Shown: positions 1 through 7,977 of the stretch, in pieces
Position numbering within the stretch: the first letter of the stretch is position 1
How the letters are laid out: each line of letters opens with the position of its first letter
Assembly: GCA_013388795.1 (NCBI GenBank)
Contig: JACAEP010000144.1
Span: forward strand, 1 to 34,775
Direction: 5' to 3'
DNA: 34,775 nucleotides
From: Chloroflexota bacterium
GTDB taxonomy: Bacteria > Chloroflexota > Anaerolineae > Anaerolineales > Villigracilaceae
Notes under the pieces: model-generated
The model's database searches: none
What the model was told of the DNA's origin: nothing
What the model saw: only the letters and a program-made list of their open reading frames with translations
Translations under genes and position numbers: made by a program

Positions 1-336
1 GGGACAAATCAATACTCCCAAAAAGAGGCGTACGTCAGGGCATTTCGCATGGTCCCCCGCCTGCTCTCGAACCGGCTGCGTTATGGTCGCGCTCTCGACA
101 TCCTCATCAGCCATTCCCCGCCTCAGGGCATTCACGACGACACCGACCAGCCCCACCACGGACTGGGCGCGCTCAACTGGCTCATCCGATTCGCCCGCCC
201 CGCCATCCACGTACACGGACATACTCATTTCTACCGGGGCAATCTTGCCGCCAGCGAGACGCATACCGGGCAAACGAATATTATCAATGTATATCCGTAC
301 AAAGTGATCGAGCACCCGCATAACATAGGAAAGTAA
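1..336 (+). CDS. Metallophosphoesterase, C-terminal part (cut by window edge)
   Basis: The reading frame is open from the first base, so the N-terminus lies outside the window. The 111 visible residues hold the last metal-binding blocks of the calcineurin-like phosphoesterase fold: an ILISHSPP block followed by HVHGHTH, whose histidines are typical metal ligands. Family members hydrolyse phosphomonoesters or phosphodiesters with two metal ions. The first metal-binding blocks (DxH, GDxxD, GNH[DE]) are not visible, so the substrate cannot be inferred. The stop codon lies two bases before the next gene, which suggests co-transcription with the ParB-like gene. Confidence 0.8.
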   Translation, partial: GTNQYSQKEAYVRAFRMVPRLLSNRLRYGRALDILISHSPPQGIHDDTDQPHHGLGALNWLIRFARPAIHVHGHTHFYRGNLAASETHTGQTNIINVYPYKVIEHPHNIGK

Positions 337-338
337 AC

Positions 339-1187
339 ATGTCCAAAGAACTTGATTCCATTGTCCGCGCCGATTTCACCCGCGCGCGATTCAAATCTTT
401 TGTCAATTCGGTCTTTGCCATCCTTTCAGGGAAGCGCAACAACCTGCTGTCGTATGACGATATAAAAGAGAAATTAAAGATCGGCGGTCCCATTTATCGG
501 GGGGTAAAAACCGTCCGCGTGGACCAGGTGGCAGGGAGTCTGAACCGGTATCACGAATTCGACAGCGCCTTTCTGCCCAAAGAGGATCAACTCGCGGGGC
601 GGTGGACCAAAGTCGACCGCGCATTTTACGAAGACGTTCATCTTCCGCCTGTTGTTCTCTATAAAGTGGGGCAGGTCTATTTCGTCGTAGACGGTCACCA
701 CCGCGTTTCAGTCGCCCGCGAACAGGGACAGGAATTCATCGAAGCCGAAGTCCGCGAGTGCGCCACGCGCGTCAACATCACGCCGGACATCAAGCCGGAA
801 GACCTCGAAATCCTCGGTTCGAAGGTGGACTTCCTCGAGCGCACCGGGCTGGATAGATTTCGCCCACAGGCAAACATCAAGGTCAACATCCCAGACGGCT
901 TCACACGCATGTTGGAGCACATCGCCGTTCATCGCTACTTCATGGGGCTGGATTTCAAACGCGATGTCTCCGAACAGGAAGCGGTGGAACATTGGTACGA
1001 CACAGTCTACCTGCCCATCATCACCATTATCCGCGAGAGCGGCTTGCTGGAAGACTTCCCCGACAAGACCGAAGGCGATCTGTATCTGTGGACTCTCGAC
1101 CACCAGCACTATTTATACAAAGAAGAGGGGCAACCCCTCCAGCCGCCGGAGCAGGCGGCAAAACAATTCATCGAGGAAAATGAGTAA
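339..1187 (+). CDS. ParB/Srx-like N-terminal domain protein
   Basis: A 282-residue soluble protein. Residues about 100-140 contain a block ending VVDGHHRVSVAREQG, the characteristic ParB/sulfiredoxin-like motif (GHHR at 119-122). This fold is used for CTP binding in partition proteins and for nuclease or kinase activities in others. The remaining 140 residues are not a recognised ParB HTH and end in an aromatic, His-rich stretch (LYLWTLDHQHYLY). The start is supported by an AGGAAAG ribosome site nine bases upstream. There is no ParA nearby, so a chromosome-partition role is unlikely. The function is unknown beyond the domain. Confidence 0.7.
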   Translation: MSKELDSIVRADFTRARFKSFVNSVFAILSGKRNNLLSYDDIKEKLKIGGPIYRGVKTVRVDQVAGSLNRYHEFDSAFLPKEDQLAGRWTKVDRAFYEDVHLPPVVLYKVGQVYFVVDGHHRVSVAREQGQEFIEAEVRECATRVNITPDIKPEDLEILGSKVDFLERTGLDRFRPQANIKVNIPDGFTRMLEHIAVHRYFMGLDFKRDVSEQEAVEHWYDTVYLPIITIIRESGLLEDFPDKTEGDLYLWTLDHQHYLYKEEGQPLQPPEQAAKQFIEENE

Positions 1188-1190
1188 CCC

Positions 1191-1228
1191 CACCGGAGGC
1201 CAACGATTCCCGTCGTTGGACTCCGGTG
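1191..1228 (+). repeat. Strong hairpin just upstream of the DapA-family gene
   Basis: A 16-base arm at 1191-1206 pairs with 1213-1228 with one mismatch and a 6-base loop. No T-run follows, so it is not a standard terminator. It ends five bases before the first possible start of the next gene and may influence translation or mRNA processing there. Confidence 0.6.
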
Positions 1229-1232
1229 TTCA

Positions 1233-2180
1233 ATGAGAATCATGAACAAACTTCACCCCCTTTCAGGCGTTTACGCCGCCGCCATCACACCGTATCTTGG
1301 CAGACCCAGAACCCCGGGCAAGCCTGATACCGCCTTCGACTTCGAGTCGCTCGCCATGTTCCTTCACTTCCTCGCCTCGCGCGGATGTCACGGCGCGTTG
1401 CTGTTCGGAACCACCGGTGAAGGTCCATCCTTTTCGCCGAAGGAACGCGAGGCTTTGCTTCGCGCCATCCGCGTCATCAAGCATCAGGTGCGCGATTTCA
1501 AACTGCTGGTCGGGACGGGAACCCCCAGCCTGAGCGAAACCACCGAGTTGACCAAACTCGCCTACGATCTCGGCTACGATGGGACCGTCGTCCTGCCGCC
1601 CTATTACTTCCGCAAGGCAAACGATGACGGTCTATATCAATGGTTCAGCGAGTTGATCGAAAGCGCCGTGCCGCCCGGAAAACACCTGCTCGGCTATCAC
1701 ATCCCCGTCATGACAGGCGTCGGTTTTTCATTGGATTTACTCGAACGGCTCAAAACAAAATACCCTGATCAATTTGCAGGCATCAAAGATTCGTCTCACG
1801 ATGAAACCTTTGCCACCGCCATTGGACAACGCTTCGGCAAAGATTTGCTTGTCTTGAACGGGACTGATTCTTATTTTCATCACGCATTAAAGAACAATGC
1901 GCGGGGAGCCATCACCGCGCCTGCCAACCTCATCTCTGATAATTTGCGCCAGGTCTGGGATTTATTTCAATCCGGCAAAGACCCATCGGCAGCGCAAGCC
2001 AAAGTGACCGAACAGCGTCATTTCCTCGAACATTTCTCCCCCATCGCGCCCATCCTCAAAGGACTGCTTCATCAGATTCACGGACTGCCGCACTGGTCCG
2101 TCCGCTCGCCGTTGGAAAGTATGGACGAGAAGATGGTCGAAGAAGCGGCGCAGAAATTTTTAAAGATCGGCTCCGCATGA
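1233..2180 (+). CDS. Dihydrodipicolinate synthase (DapA) family aldolase
   Basis: A class I aldolase of the DHDPS/N-acetylneuraminate lyase family, 315 residues (classical DapA is about 292). It shows the GTTGEG pyruvate-binding motif at residues 59-64, the catalytic tyrosine in GYHIP (Tyr155) and the Schiff-base lysine in GIKDSS (Lys185). The family condenses or cleaves 2-oxo acids through a lysine Schiff base. No other lysine-biosynthesis gene lies nearby and the residues that set substrate specificity are not diagnostic here, so it may be an aldolase other than true DapA. A second ATG at 1242 is an equally plausible start, since neither has a clean ribosome site. It overlaps the next gene by four bases (ATGA). 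Confidence 0.85.
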   Translation: MRIMNKLHPLSGVYAAAITPYLGRPRTPGKPDTAFDFESLAMFLHFLASRGCHGALLFGTTGEGPSFSPKEREALLRAIRVIKHQVRDFKLLVGTGTPSLSETTELTKLAYDLGYDGTVVLPPYYFRKANDDGLYQWFSELIESAVPPGKHLLGYHIPVMTGVGFSLDLLERLKTKYPDQFAGIKDSSHDETFATAIGQRFGKDLLVLNGTDSYFHHALKNNARGAITAPANLISDNLRQVWDLFQSGKDPSAAQAKVTEQRHFLEHFSPIAPILKGLLHQIHGLPHWSVRSPLESMDEKMVEEAAQKFLKIGSA

Positions 2181-2995
2181 CCCTCTGGCGACTCCTTCAC
2201 ACTCCCCCATCCACCGGCGCGTGGAATATGGCGGTGGATGAAGCCATTCTCGAACACATCCATCGCGGCAAATCAAAACCGACCCTGCGCCTGTATTCGT
2301 GGAATCCGCCCTGCCTTTCGCTCGGTCATGCCCAATCTTTCAAGGATGTGGATGTGGAGCGGCTCCGCGCCCGGGGCTGGGACGTGGTCCGCCGCCTGAC
2401 GGGGGGACGGGCGATCCTGCACACCGACGAGTTAACCTACTCTGTCACCGGGTCCGCGGATGATCCTGTCCTTGCGGGGGGCGTGCTTGAGTCCTACAAC
2501 CGCCTGGCAAAGGCTCTGTTATTTGCAATGCGTGAAATAGGATTGCCCGTTGAGGTAAAAGAAGAAAGCGTAGTCCACGCTTCAAGCATGTCCATAAACC
2601 CCGTCTGCTTCGAAGTCCCTTCGACGTATGAAATCACCGTCAACGGGAGGAAACTGATCGGCTCGGCTCAGGCGCGGAAGAAAGAAGGGGTTTTGCAACA
2701 CGGTTCGCTCCCACTGACCGGCGACTTGACGAGAATTTGCGAAGCGATGGTCTTCGAGAACGAAGACGCCAGAAAAACCGCCGGGGAAAGATTACTGGCG
2801 CGGGCGACAACGGTCGAATCCATTTCCGGCGTGGAAACAGGCTGGGAGCGGGCTGCCCAGGCTTTCGTCCACGGGTTCGAGGCGGAGTTGGGAATCCGCT
2901 TTGAGCGGGAGGAGTTATCTGAATCTGAACTTCAACGAGCGGAGGAACTGGTCAGAGAGAAATATGCGCATCCCGATTGGACGGAGCGAAGTTAA
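2177..2995 (+). CDS. lipM: Octanoyltransferase LipM / lipoate-protein ligase family
   Basis: A biotin/lipoate A/B protein ligase-fold enzyme of 272 residues, close to LipM length (about 278). It shows RRLTGGRAILH at residues 72-82 (lipoyl pocket), a cysteine in NPVCFEVPSTYE (Cys144) matching the LipM acyl-thioester cysteine, and GRKLIGSAQ with the conserved lysine (Lys159). LipM moves octanoyl groups from acyl-carrier protein to a lipoyl domain (GcvH in Bacillus), the first step of lipoate assembly. The cysteine favours an octanoyltransferase over an ATP-dependent LplA, but no biochemical distinction is possible from sequence alone. It is translationally coupled to the upstream aldolase by a four-base overlap. 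Confidence 0.8.
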   Translation: MTLWRLLHTPPSTGAWNMAVDEAILEHIHRGKSKPTLRLYSWNPPCLSLGHAQSFKDVDVERLRARGWDVVRRLTGGRAILHTDELTYSVTGSADDPVLAGGVLESYNRLAKALLFAMREIGLPVEVKEESVVHASSMSINPVCFEVPSTYEITVNGRKLIGSAQARKKEGVLQHGSLPLTGDLTRICEAMVFENEDARKTAGERLLARATTVESISGVETGWERAAQAFVHGFEAELGIRFEREELSESELQRAEELVREKYAHPDWTERS

Positions 2996-3000
2996 AAATA

Positions 3001-3026
3001 TCGGGCGCGCCCAATGGCGCGCCCGA
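3001..3026. terminator. Bidirectional terminator between lipM and dnaA
   Basis: A perfect 11-base stem (TCGGGCGCGCC and its complement) with a CAAT loop lies between two convergent genes. An A-run at 2993-2997 gives a U-tract for leftward transcription from dnaA. The rightward side has only TTGATT, so it should work best for dnaA. Confidence 0.65.
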
Positions 3027-3051
3027 TTGATTCATCTCGATAGCAGTACTG

Positions 3052-3096
3052 CAAACTTTAGTTTGTTCCCATGCAAAGCGCAAACTGAAGTTTGCG
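3052..3096. repeat. Two small related palindromes downstream of dnaA
   Basis: CAAACT-tt-AGTTTG at 3052-3065 and CGCAAACT-ga-AGTTTGCG at 3079-3096 are two versions of the same palindrome. They lie between the lipM/dnaA terminator and the dnaA stop codon. This looks like a small dispersed repeat unit; its function is unknown. Confidence 0.55.
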
Positions 3097-3115
3097 GCAC
3101 AGCCGCGGTATGGTT

Positions 3116-4462
3116 TTATGCCGCGACAGGCTGGTTGTATAACTGCTGTTTGATGGAAACAATATCCTGCTCAAGCCTGCGGTCGGCGTGGATTTGTTCC
3201 TTGATCTTTTCGTAGGCAGACATGACCGTGGAGTGATCGCGCCCACCGAGTACCTCGCCGATCTGGGGAAAGGAAATTTTCACCTCTTCACGCAACAGGT
3301 ACATGGCAATCTGCCGCGGAAGGGCGACTTCCTTTGTGCGGTCGCGCCCAAGAAGTTTTTCGGCGGTCAGACCAAACTTGCGGGCAACGAGGTCAACGAC
3401 ATGTTTCGGCTGGATGTCGTTTCGGGATGGGATGAGGTCAGCCAGGGCAACTTCCACGAGATCGGGCGTTAAAGGAGCTCCGCTCAGATCGGCATAGGCG
3501 ATGATACGGTTCAACGCGCCTTCGAGTTCGCGGATGTTGGACTGCACGCGCTCGGCAATGCCTTCCAATATCTCATCGGAGATGTTCCTGCCAGTGCGTT
3601 CTGCTTTCGAGCGCAGAATGGCGAGGCGGGTTTCAAGGTCGGGCGCCTGGATGTCGGCGGTCAGACCCCATTCAAATCGCGAGCGAAGGCGTTCTTCGAG
3701 AGTCACAAGCGACTTCGGGGGGCGATCCGACGAGACGATGATCTGCTTATCCTGCCCGTGCAGGGTGTTGAAGGTGTGAAAGAATTCCTCCTGCGTGGAT
3801 TCCTTCCCGGCGATGAATTGAATATCATCAATAAGCAAAACATCGGCAGATCGGTATTTCTCGCGGAATGCCTGCGTGGTATGCGAGCGAATGGCGTTGA
3901 TCATGTCATTCGTAAATTCTTCGGAGGAGACGTAGAGGATGTTAAGCCCGCTGGCGTGACAGGCGTTGCCAATGGCGTGAAGCAGATGGGTCTTGCCAAG
4001 TCCCACGCCGCCGTAGAGGAACAACGGGTTGTACGCCCGCGCGGGTTTTTCAGCCACAGCCTGACATGCCGCATGAGCAAGGCGGTTGCCCGACCCCACA
4101 ACGTAGGTGTCGAAGGTGTAACGCGGATTGAGCGTGACATGCCTGGGTTTTGGCTCCGGCGGAGTAATCTGTATGGAAGCAGGAGCAGGCTCCGGCTCGG
4201 ATGAGGCGTTTTCTTCCGATTGGGAAACGATAAAACTAACAGAGACCTTCGAGTTGAGGGTATCAATCAAAATCTTGTTGACTGAGGCGGCAAGGCGGCT
4301 GTCGAGCCAGTCGCGGGCGTAGGCATTGCGAACGCCGACCGTCAGAGTTCCGTTTTCATAACCGACGGGACGGGTATCGCGCACCCAGGTATCGAAAGAT
4401 GCGCGCGGCATATCCATTTGGAGTTGCGCAAGGACGGTCTGCCATGCCTGTTCAGCGTTCAT
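3116..4462 (-). CDS. dnaA: Chromosomal replication initiator DnaA
   Basis: A full-length DnaA of 448 residues. Domain I (1-80) starts with the usual W-rich helix, a Pro/Glu-rich linker covers about 81-110, and the AAA+ domain has Walker A GGVGLGKT (151-158) and Walker B LLIDD (209-213). The C-terminal DNA-binding domain carries the GGRDHSTVMSAY signature. It forms ATP-dependent filaments on origin DnaA boxes and melts the origin. The start has an AAGGAA ribosome site seven bases upstream. dnaN and other classical origin neighbours are absent; the next genes are lipM (convergent) and a histidine kinase upstream. A short hairpin (CCGCC/GGCGG, 4516-4532) lies in the probable leader. Confidence 0.97.
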   Translation of the reverse strand: MNAEQAWQTVLAQLQMDMPRASFDTWVRDTRPVGYENGTLTVGVRNAYARDWLDSRLAASVNKILIDTLNSKVSVSFIVSQSEENASSEPEPAPASIQITPPEPKPRHVTLNPRYTFDTYVVGSGNRLAHAACQAVAEKPARAYNPLFLYGGVGLGKTHLLHAIGNACHASGLNILYVSSEEFTNDMINAIRSHTTQAFREKYRSADVLLIDDIQFIAGKESTQEEFFHTFNTLHGQDKQIIVSSDRPPKSLVTLEERLRSRFEWGLTADIQAPDLETRLAILRSKAERTGRNISDEILEGIAERVQSNIRELEGALNRIIAYADLSGAPLTPDLVEVALADLIPSRNDIQPKHVVDLVARKFGLTAEKLLGRDRTKEVALPRQIAMYLLREEVKISFPQIGEVLGGRDHSTVMSAYEKIKEQIHADRRLEQDIVSIKQQLYNQPVAA

Positions 4463-4943
4463 AAATATTTCCTTAGTGCCTGGAATGATTTGATTTCAGC
4501 GTAGATGGAATTAACCCGCCCTGTTTTGGCGGCTTTTCCTGTCTTTTTGTAAATTTATTACTGTTGGTCTTTCAGGGGTTGCGGATGATCTTGATGGAAC
4601 TCACATCCGTTCTTTCAGCGTGCGTCTATTCTAGCAGAACATCGCATTCAATAACAGTCGTTCAGCCTACGCAAAGTTAAAAGATTATGTTTTTTTAAGA
4701 TTGACCCATCTTAAAGAATCGTTCATGTTTCGTCATATTCGGGGTCGTTTTGTAGAACAGGCGTTTCAGCCAAAAGCATCCTTTTGCCTGCCACCCACCC
4801 CCATATATGGGCATTTGGGGCTGTATGAAGGCATTACCGGCATATTTATCTTAAAGAATCATTTTGCATAACGCCTATGAATTGATTTCAACAAGTCTCG
4901 AAATCCTGCGATTCATTTTGTAATTGCAAATAATTATGATGAA
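4463..4943. other. dnaA upstream intergenic region (possible origin, not proven)
   Basis: This 481-base stretch has no plausible gene. It should contain the dnaA promoter. A 13-base repeat ATCTTAAAGAATC occurs at 4708-4720 and again at 4848-4860. The first copy is also one arm of an inverted repeat with TTTAAGAT (4694-4701), inside an AT-rich patch. Reading both strands I found no TTATCCACA-type DnaA box, so I do not call an origin. The repeats may be regulator sites. Confidence 0.5.
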
Positions 4944-6620
4944 TTACTGTTTGATTCCGCGCGGAACCCATACAAGAACCGTCGTCCCCTCGCCAATAAC
5001 CGATGAAATATCAATGTCGCCGCCCGATGCATGGGCGCGAGTCTGCATATTTGCCAGCCCATGACCGATGGATGCGGACATTTTCCGCGTATCAAAGCCT
5101 TTTCCATCGTCATGAATTTCCATCAAGACGCGGTCGTCTGTGGTCCAGAATGATATTTGAACGGTTTTCGCCTTGGAATGCTTGGCAGCATTGGCTAATG
5201 CTTCCTGGCAGATATGGAATAATGCCAATGCCTGCGATTGAGTCAACTCTTTCAGGTCTGAATCGGGCATTGTAAAATTGACTTCAGAGAAGGTGTTCGC
5301 GCGATATTCGGCAATCAAACGCTTGATTCCGTTTATAAAGCCGTCGTTACCCAATTGGCGGGGTCTTAGATCCAAAATATAAGCCCGCAAATCGCGGATC
5401 GCTTGATTCAATCCGCCGATTGCATGATCAATTTTCCCCTTTGCGGCTTCGATATCTTCATCTACAAGATGCTTTGCGCCTTCCAAGCCCAGACCAACCC
5501 CGTAGATGGACTGAATAATGCCATCATGCAGGTCCATGCCAATGCGATTCCGCTCTTCCAACACAGCCAGCCGTCTTGCATTCGTATGTAAATGCGCGTT
5601 TTCGATGGCGAGTCCCGCCCAGGCGCCCACTGCCGCAAGCATCTGCAAACTCCGTTCTTCAAATGGAACCTTGGAACGTGAAGCAACGCTCATTACACCC
5701 ATCACATTATCGCCTGAAAGAAGCGGAATGCACAAAATCTGCCTGAACCCCGCCTCAATAATGGCTCTTCGCAGGAAATTTTCATCGTTTTCGAGATCGT
5801 CGCTGAGGAACGGACGCCCGGTCTTCGCCACAATTCCGGGGTAGCCCTCGCCCAAATGGAAGACATTCCGGGTCCAGAACGCCTCGGCAGCCTGTCCGCG
5901 GTGAAGCATCATCCTCAACGTAGCCTTATCCTCTTCCAAAAGGAAGATTTCGCCCGCTTCGACGCCCATGTAGTTCATCACCAGCCTGAGCGCTTTGTTG
6001 AGAATTTCGTTGAGATCAAGGCTTGAGGTCAGCGTGGAGGCGATGTCGTTCAGAAGATTCATCTCCACATTGCGACGGGTCAACGCGGCATCCCGTTCCT
6101 TCATCTGGTTGATCACCCGCGCATTGCCGATGGCGGCGGAGGCATACGTGGCAAGCATCTGGATGATCATCTCGTCATCGGAGGAAAATTCATCCGCATC
6201 CAGTTTATCTGTCAGGTAAATTTGCCCGATCTGCCCTTCGCTATTGCGGATTGGCACGCCGAGAAAAGAGGTCATATGAGGGTGATGAGCCGGAAAACCC
6301 GACGATTTGGGATGGTCCTGGATGAGAGGGACGCGCAATGGAATATCTGCATCCATCAACTCGCCAATCAGCCCCACCCCCACAGGCGGGTGAGCGATCC
6401 GTTTAATCTCATCGCGGCTCATGCCGACGGCGATGAATTTTTCAAGTTTCCCCGATTCGTCCAGCACCCCAAGAGCGGCATACCGCGCGCCAGCCTGTTC
6501 GCAGGCAGTTGCGGCTATCCGCTCAAGGAGGGTTTCCAAAGAGACATCCTTCACGAGTTCGAGGCTTGCGCGATGCAGGGCGAAAAGACGTTCCTGTAAT
6601 TGCTCACGGGTTAGCAGCAT
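4944..6620 (-). CDS. Sensor histidine kinase, GAF-GAF-HisKA_3-HATPase
   Basis: A soluble NarL-type sensor kinase of 558 residues. Two GAF domains (about 25-170 and 196-345) precede a HisKA_3 dimerisation helix with the phospho-accepting histidine in MDLHDGIIQ (His365). An ATPase domain follows with its N-box in CQEALANAAKHS (about 471-482), G1 in DDGKGFD and G2 near GHGLANM. No membrane segment is present, so the signal is cytoplasmic; GAF domains bind small molecules, haem or other chromophores, but the ligand is not evident. No response regulator lies next to it, so its partner is elsewhere. It diverges from the HMG-CoA reductase gene across 73 bases, so the two may share control. Confidence 0.92.
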   Translation of the reverse strand: MLLTREQLQERLFALHRASLELVKDVSLETLLERIAATACEQAGARYAALGVLDESGKLEKFIAVGMSRDEIKRIAHPPVGVGLIGELMDADIPLRVPLIQDHPKSSGFPAHHPHMTSFLGVPIRNSEGQIGQIYLTDKLDADEFSSDDEMIIQMLATYASAAIGNARVINQMKERDAALTRRNVEMNLLNDIASTLTSSLDLNEILNKALRLVMNYMGVEAGEIFLLEEDKATLRMMLHRGQAAEAFWTRNVFHLGEGYPGIVAKTGRPFLSDDLENDENFLRRAIIEAGFRQILCIPLLSGDNVMGVMSVASRSKVPFEERSLQMLAAVGAWAGLAIENAHLHTNARRLAVLEERNRIGMDLHDGIIQSIYGVGLGLEGAKHLVDEDIEAAKGKIDHAIGGLNQAIRDLRAYILDLRPRQLGNDGFINGIKRLIAEYRANTFSEVNFTMPDSDLKELTQSQALALFHICQEALANAAKHSKAKTVQISFWTTDDRVLMEIHDDGKGFDTRKMSASIGHGLANMQTRAHASGGDIDISSVIGEGTTVLVWVPRGIKQ

Positions 6621-6693
6621 CCAAACTCCTCAAACAGATTATACCCTTGAGTTTGATAGAATTTGGGGGCAGGCAAAACCTAGAATAGGAATC

Positions 6694-7977
6694 ATGATGA
6701 CAACCTCTCGAATCTCCGGCTTTTACAACATGACTTTGGATGAACGCCGCCAAAAACTGGCGGACGCCGCGGCTCTGACTCCGCCCGATCTTGGGGCGTG
6801 GACCTCAGGCGGAATCTCCGCCGATGCCGCTGACCACATGATCGAGAACGTGATCGGTTTGCACAGTTTGCCATTGGGCATTGCCCTGAATTTCATGGTC
6901 AATGGCAAAGATGTGCTCGTGCCGATGACACTTGAAGAGCCTTCCGTTGTGGCGGGTGCTTCCTTTATGGCGAAACTTGCCCGCGCAGGTGGCGGCTACC
7001 AAGCCACCACCACCGACCCGCTCATGATCGGGCAGATGCAAGTTATTAACGTGACCAATCTCAATGAAGCCAAATTAAAAATCTACGAGAAAAAAGCCGA
7101 ACTCCTCGCCGAAGCGGATTCGATTGACCCGATCCTCAAAAAGTTTGGCGGCGGCGCACGCGACCTTGAAGTTCGAATATTCAACGACTCCCCTATTGGC
7201 GGTTTTCTTGTTGTTCACCTCATTTATGACGTCCGCGATGCGATGGGTGCAAATGCCGTCAATACGGCATGTGAAAGGCTCGCGCCGAAGATCGAAGCGC
7301 TCACTGGCGGAAAAGTTCACCTGCGCATTCTCTCCAACCTCGCCGACCGGCGCATTGCACGCGCGCGTTGTACCATCCCTGTCAAGGCGCTGGCGTTCGA
7401 TAATTTCTCCGGCGAACAAGTGCGCGATGGAATCATCGCCGCCTACGCTTTTGCTGCTGTGGATCCTTACCGCGCAGCCACTCACAACAAAGGCATCATG
7501 AACGGCGTGGACGCGGTCGTCATCGCCACCGGAAACGATTGGCGCGCCATCGAAGCAGGCGCTCACGCCTACGCCGTCAAAAATGGACATTACACCTCCC
7601 TTTCCACTTGGGGCAAAGACAGCGAAGGCAACCTGGTCGGTACGCTCGAAATGCCGATGGCAGTTGGCATCGTCGGCGGCGCAACCAAAGTCCACCCGGC
7701 GGCACAAGCGGCAGTCAAACTCATGGGAGTGAAAACTGCCAACGAACTGGCTGAGATCATCGTCTCGGTTGGCTTGGCGCAGAACATGGCAGCCCTCCGC
7801 GCTCTCGCCACCGAAGGCATCCAACGCGGACACATGTCGCTGCACGCCCGTCAGGTTGCGATTGCGGCGGGCGCAAGCGGCGACTTGGTCGAAAAGGTCG
7901 CGACACAGATGGTGGCAGAGAAGGTTGTGAGAATTGACAGGGCGGAAGAGATTTTGAAGTCTTTGAGTGGAAAGTAG
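6694..7977 (+). CDS. mvaA: Hydroxymethylglutaryl-CoA reductase, class II
   Basis: A 427-residue class II HMG-CoA reductase, which reduces HMG-CoA to mevalonate (or the reverse) with NAD(P)H. Its numbering is offset by one from the Pseudomonas mevalonii enzyme: Glu82 in LEEPSVV, Lys266 in HNKGIMNG, Asp282 in GNDWRA and His380 in GHMSLHAR match the four known catalytic residues. DAMGANAVN (182-190) is the cofactor-binding motif. An open frame extends further upstream, but the ribosome site AGGA at 6687-6690 and the match in family length support a start at 6694 or 6697. An HMG-CoA synthase about 3.4 kb downstream argues for a biosynthetic, isoprenoid-forming role. Confidence 0.96.
   Translation: MMTTSRISGFYNMTLDERRQKLADAAALTPPDLGAWTSGGISADAADHMIENVIGLHSLPLGIALNFMVNGKDVLVPMTLEEPSVVAGASFMAKLARAGGGYQATTTDPLMIGQMQVINVTNLNEAKLKIYEKKAELLAEADSIDPILKKFGGGARDLEVRIFNDSPIGGFLVVHLIYDVRDAMGANAVNTACERLAPKIEALTGGKVHLRILSNLADRRIARARCTIPVKALAFDNFSGEQVRDGIIAAYAFAAVDPYRAATHNKGIMNGVDAVVIATGNDWRAIEAGAHAYAVKNGHYTSLSTWGKDSEGNLVGTLEMPMAVGIVGGATKVHPAAQAAVKLMGVKTANELAEIIVSVGLAQNMAALRALATEGIQRGHMSLHARQVAIAAGASGDLVEKVATQMVAEKVVRIDRAEEILKSLSGK

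Noticed and set aside
4463-4943. Replication origin
   Set aside because: The location upstream of dnaA is suggestive, but I see no cluster of DnaA boxes on either strand.
6421-6693. N-terminal extension of the HMG-CoA reductase
   Set aside because: It would overlap the divergent histidine kinase gene and does not resemble any reductase N-terminus. The ribosome site and family length favour 6694 or 6697.
7075-7845. 256-codon open frame on the minus strand
   Set aside because: It is antisense to the HMG-CoA reductase gene, whose catalytic residues are all present. The reverse frame is cysteine- and histidine-rich and has no recognisable domain.
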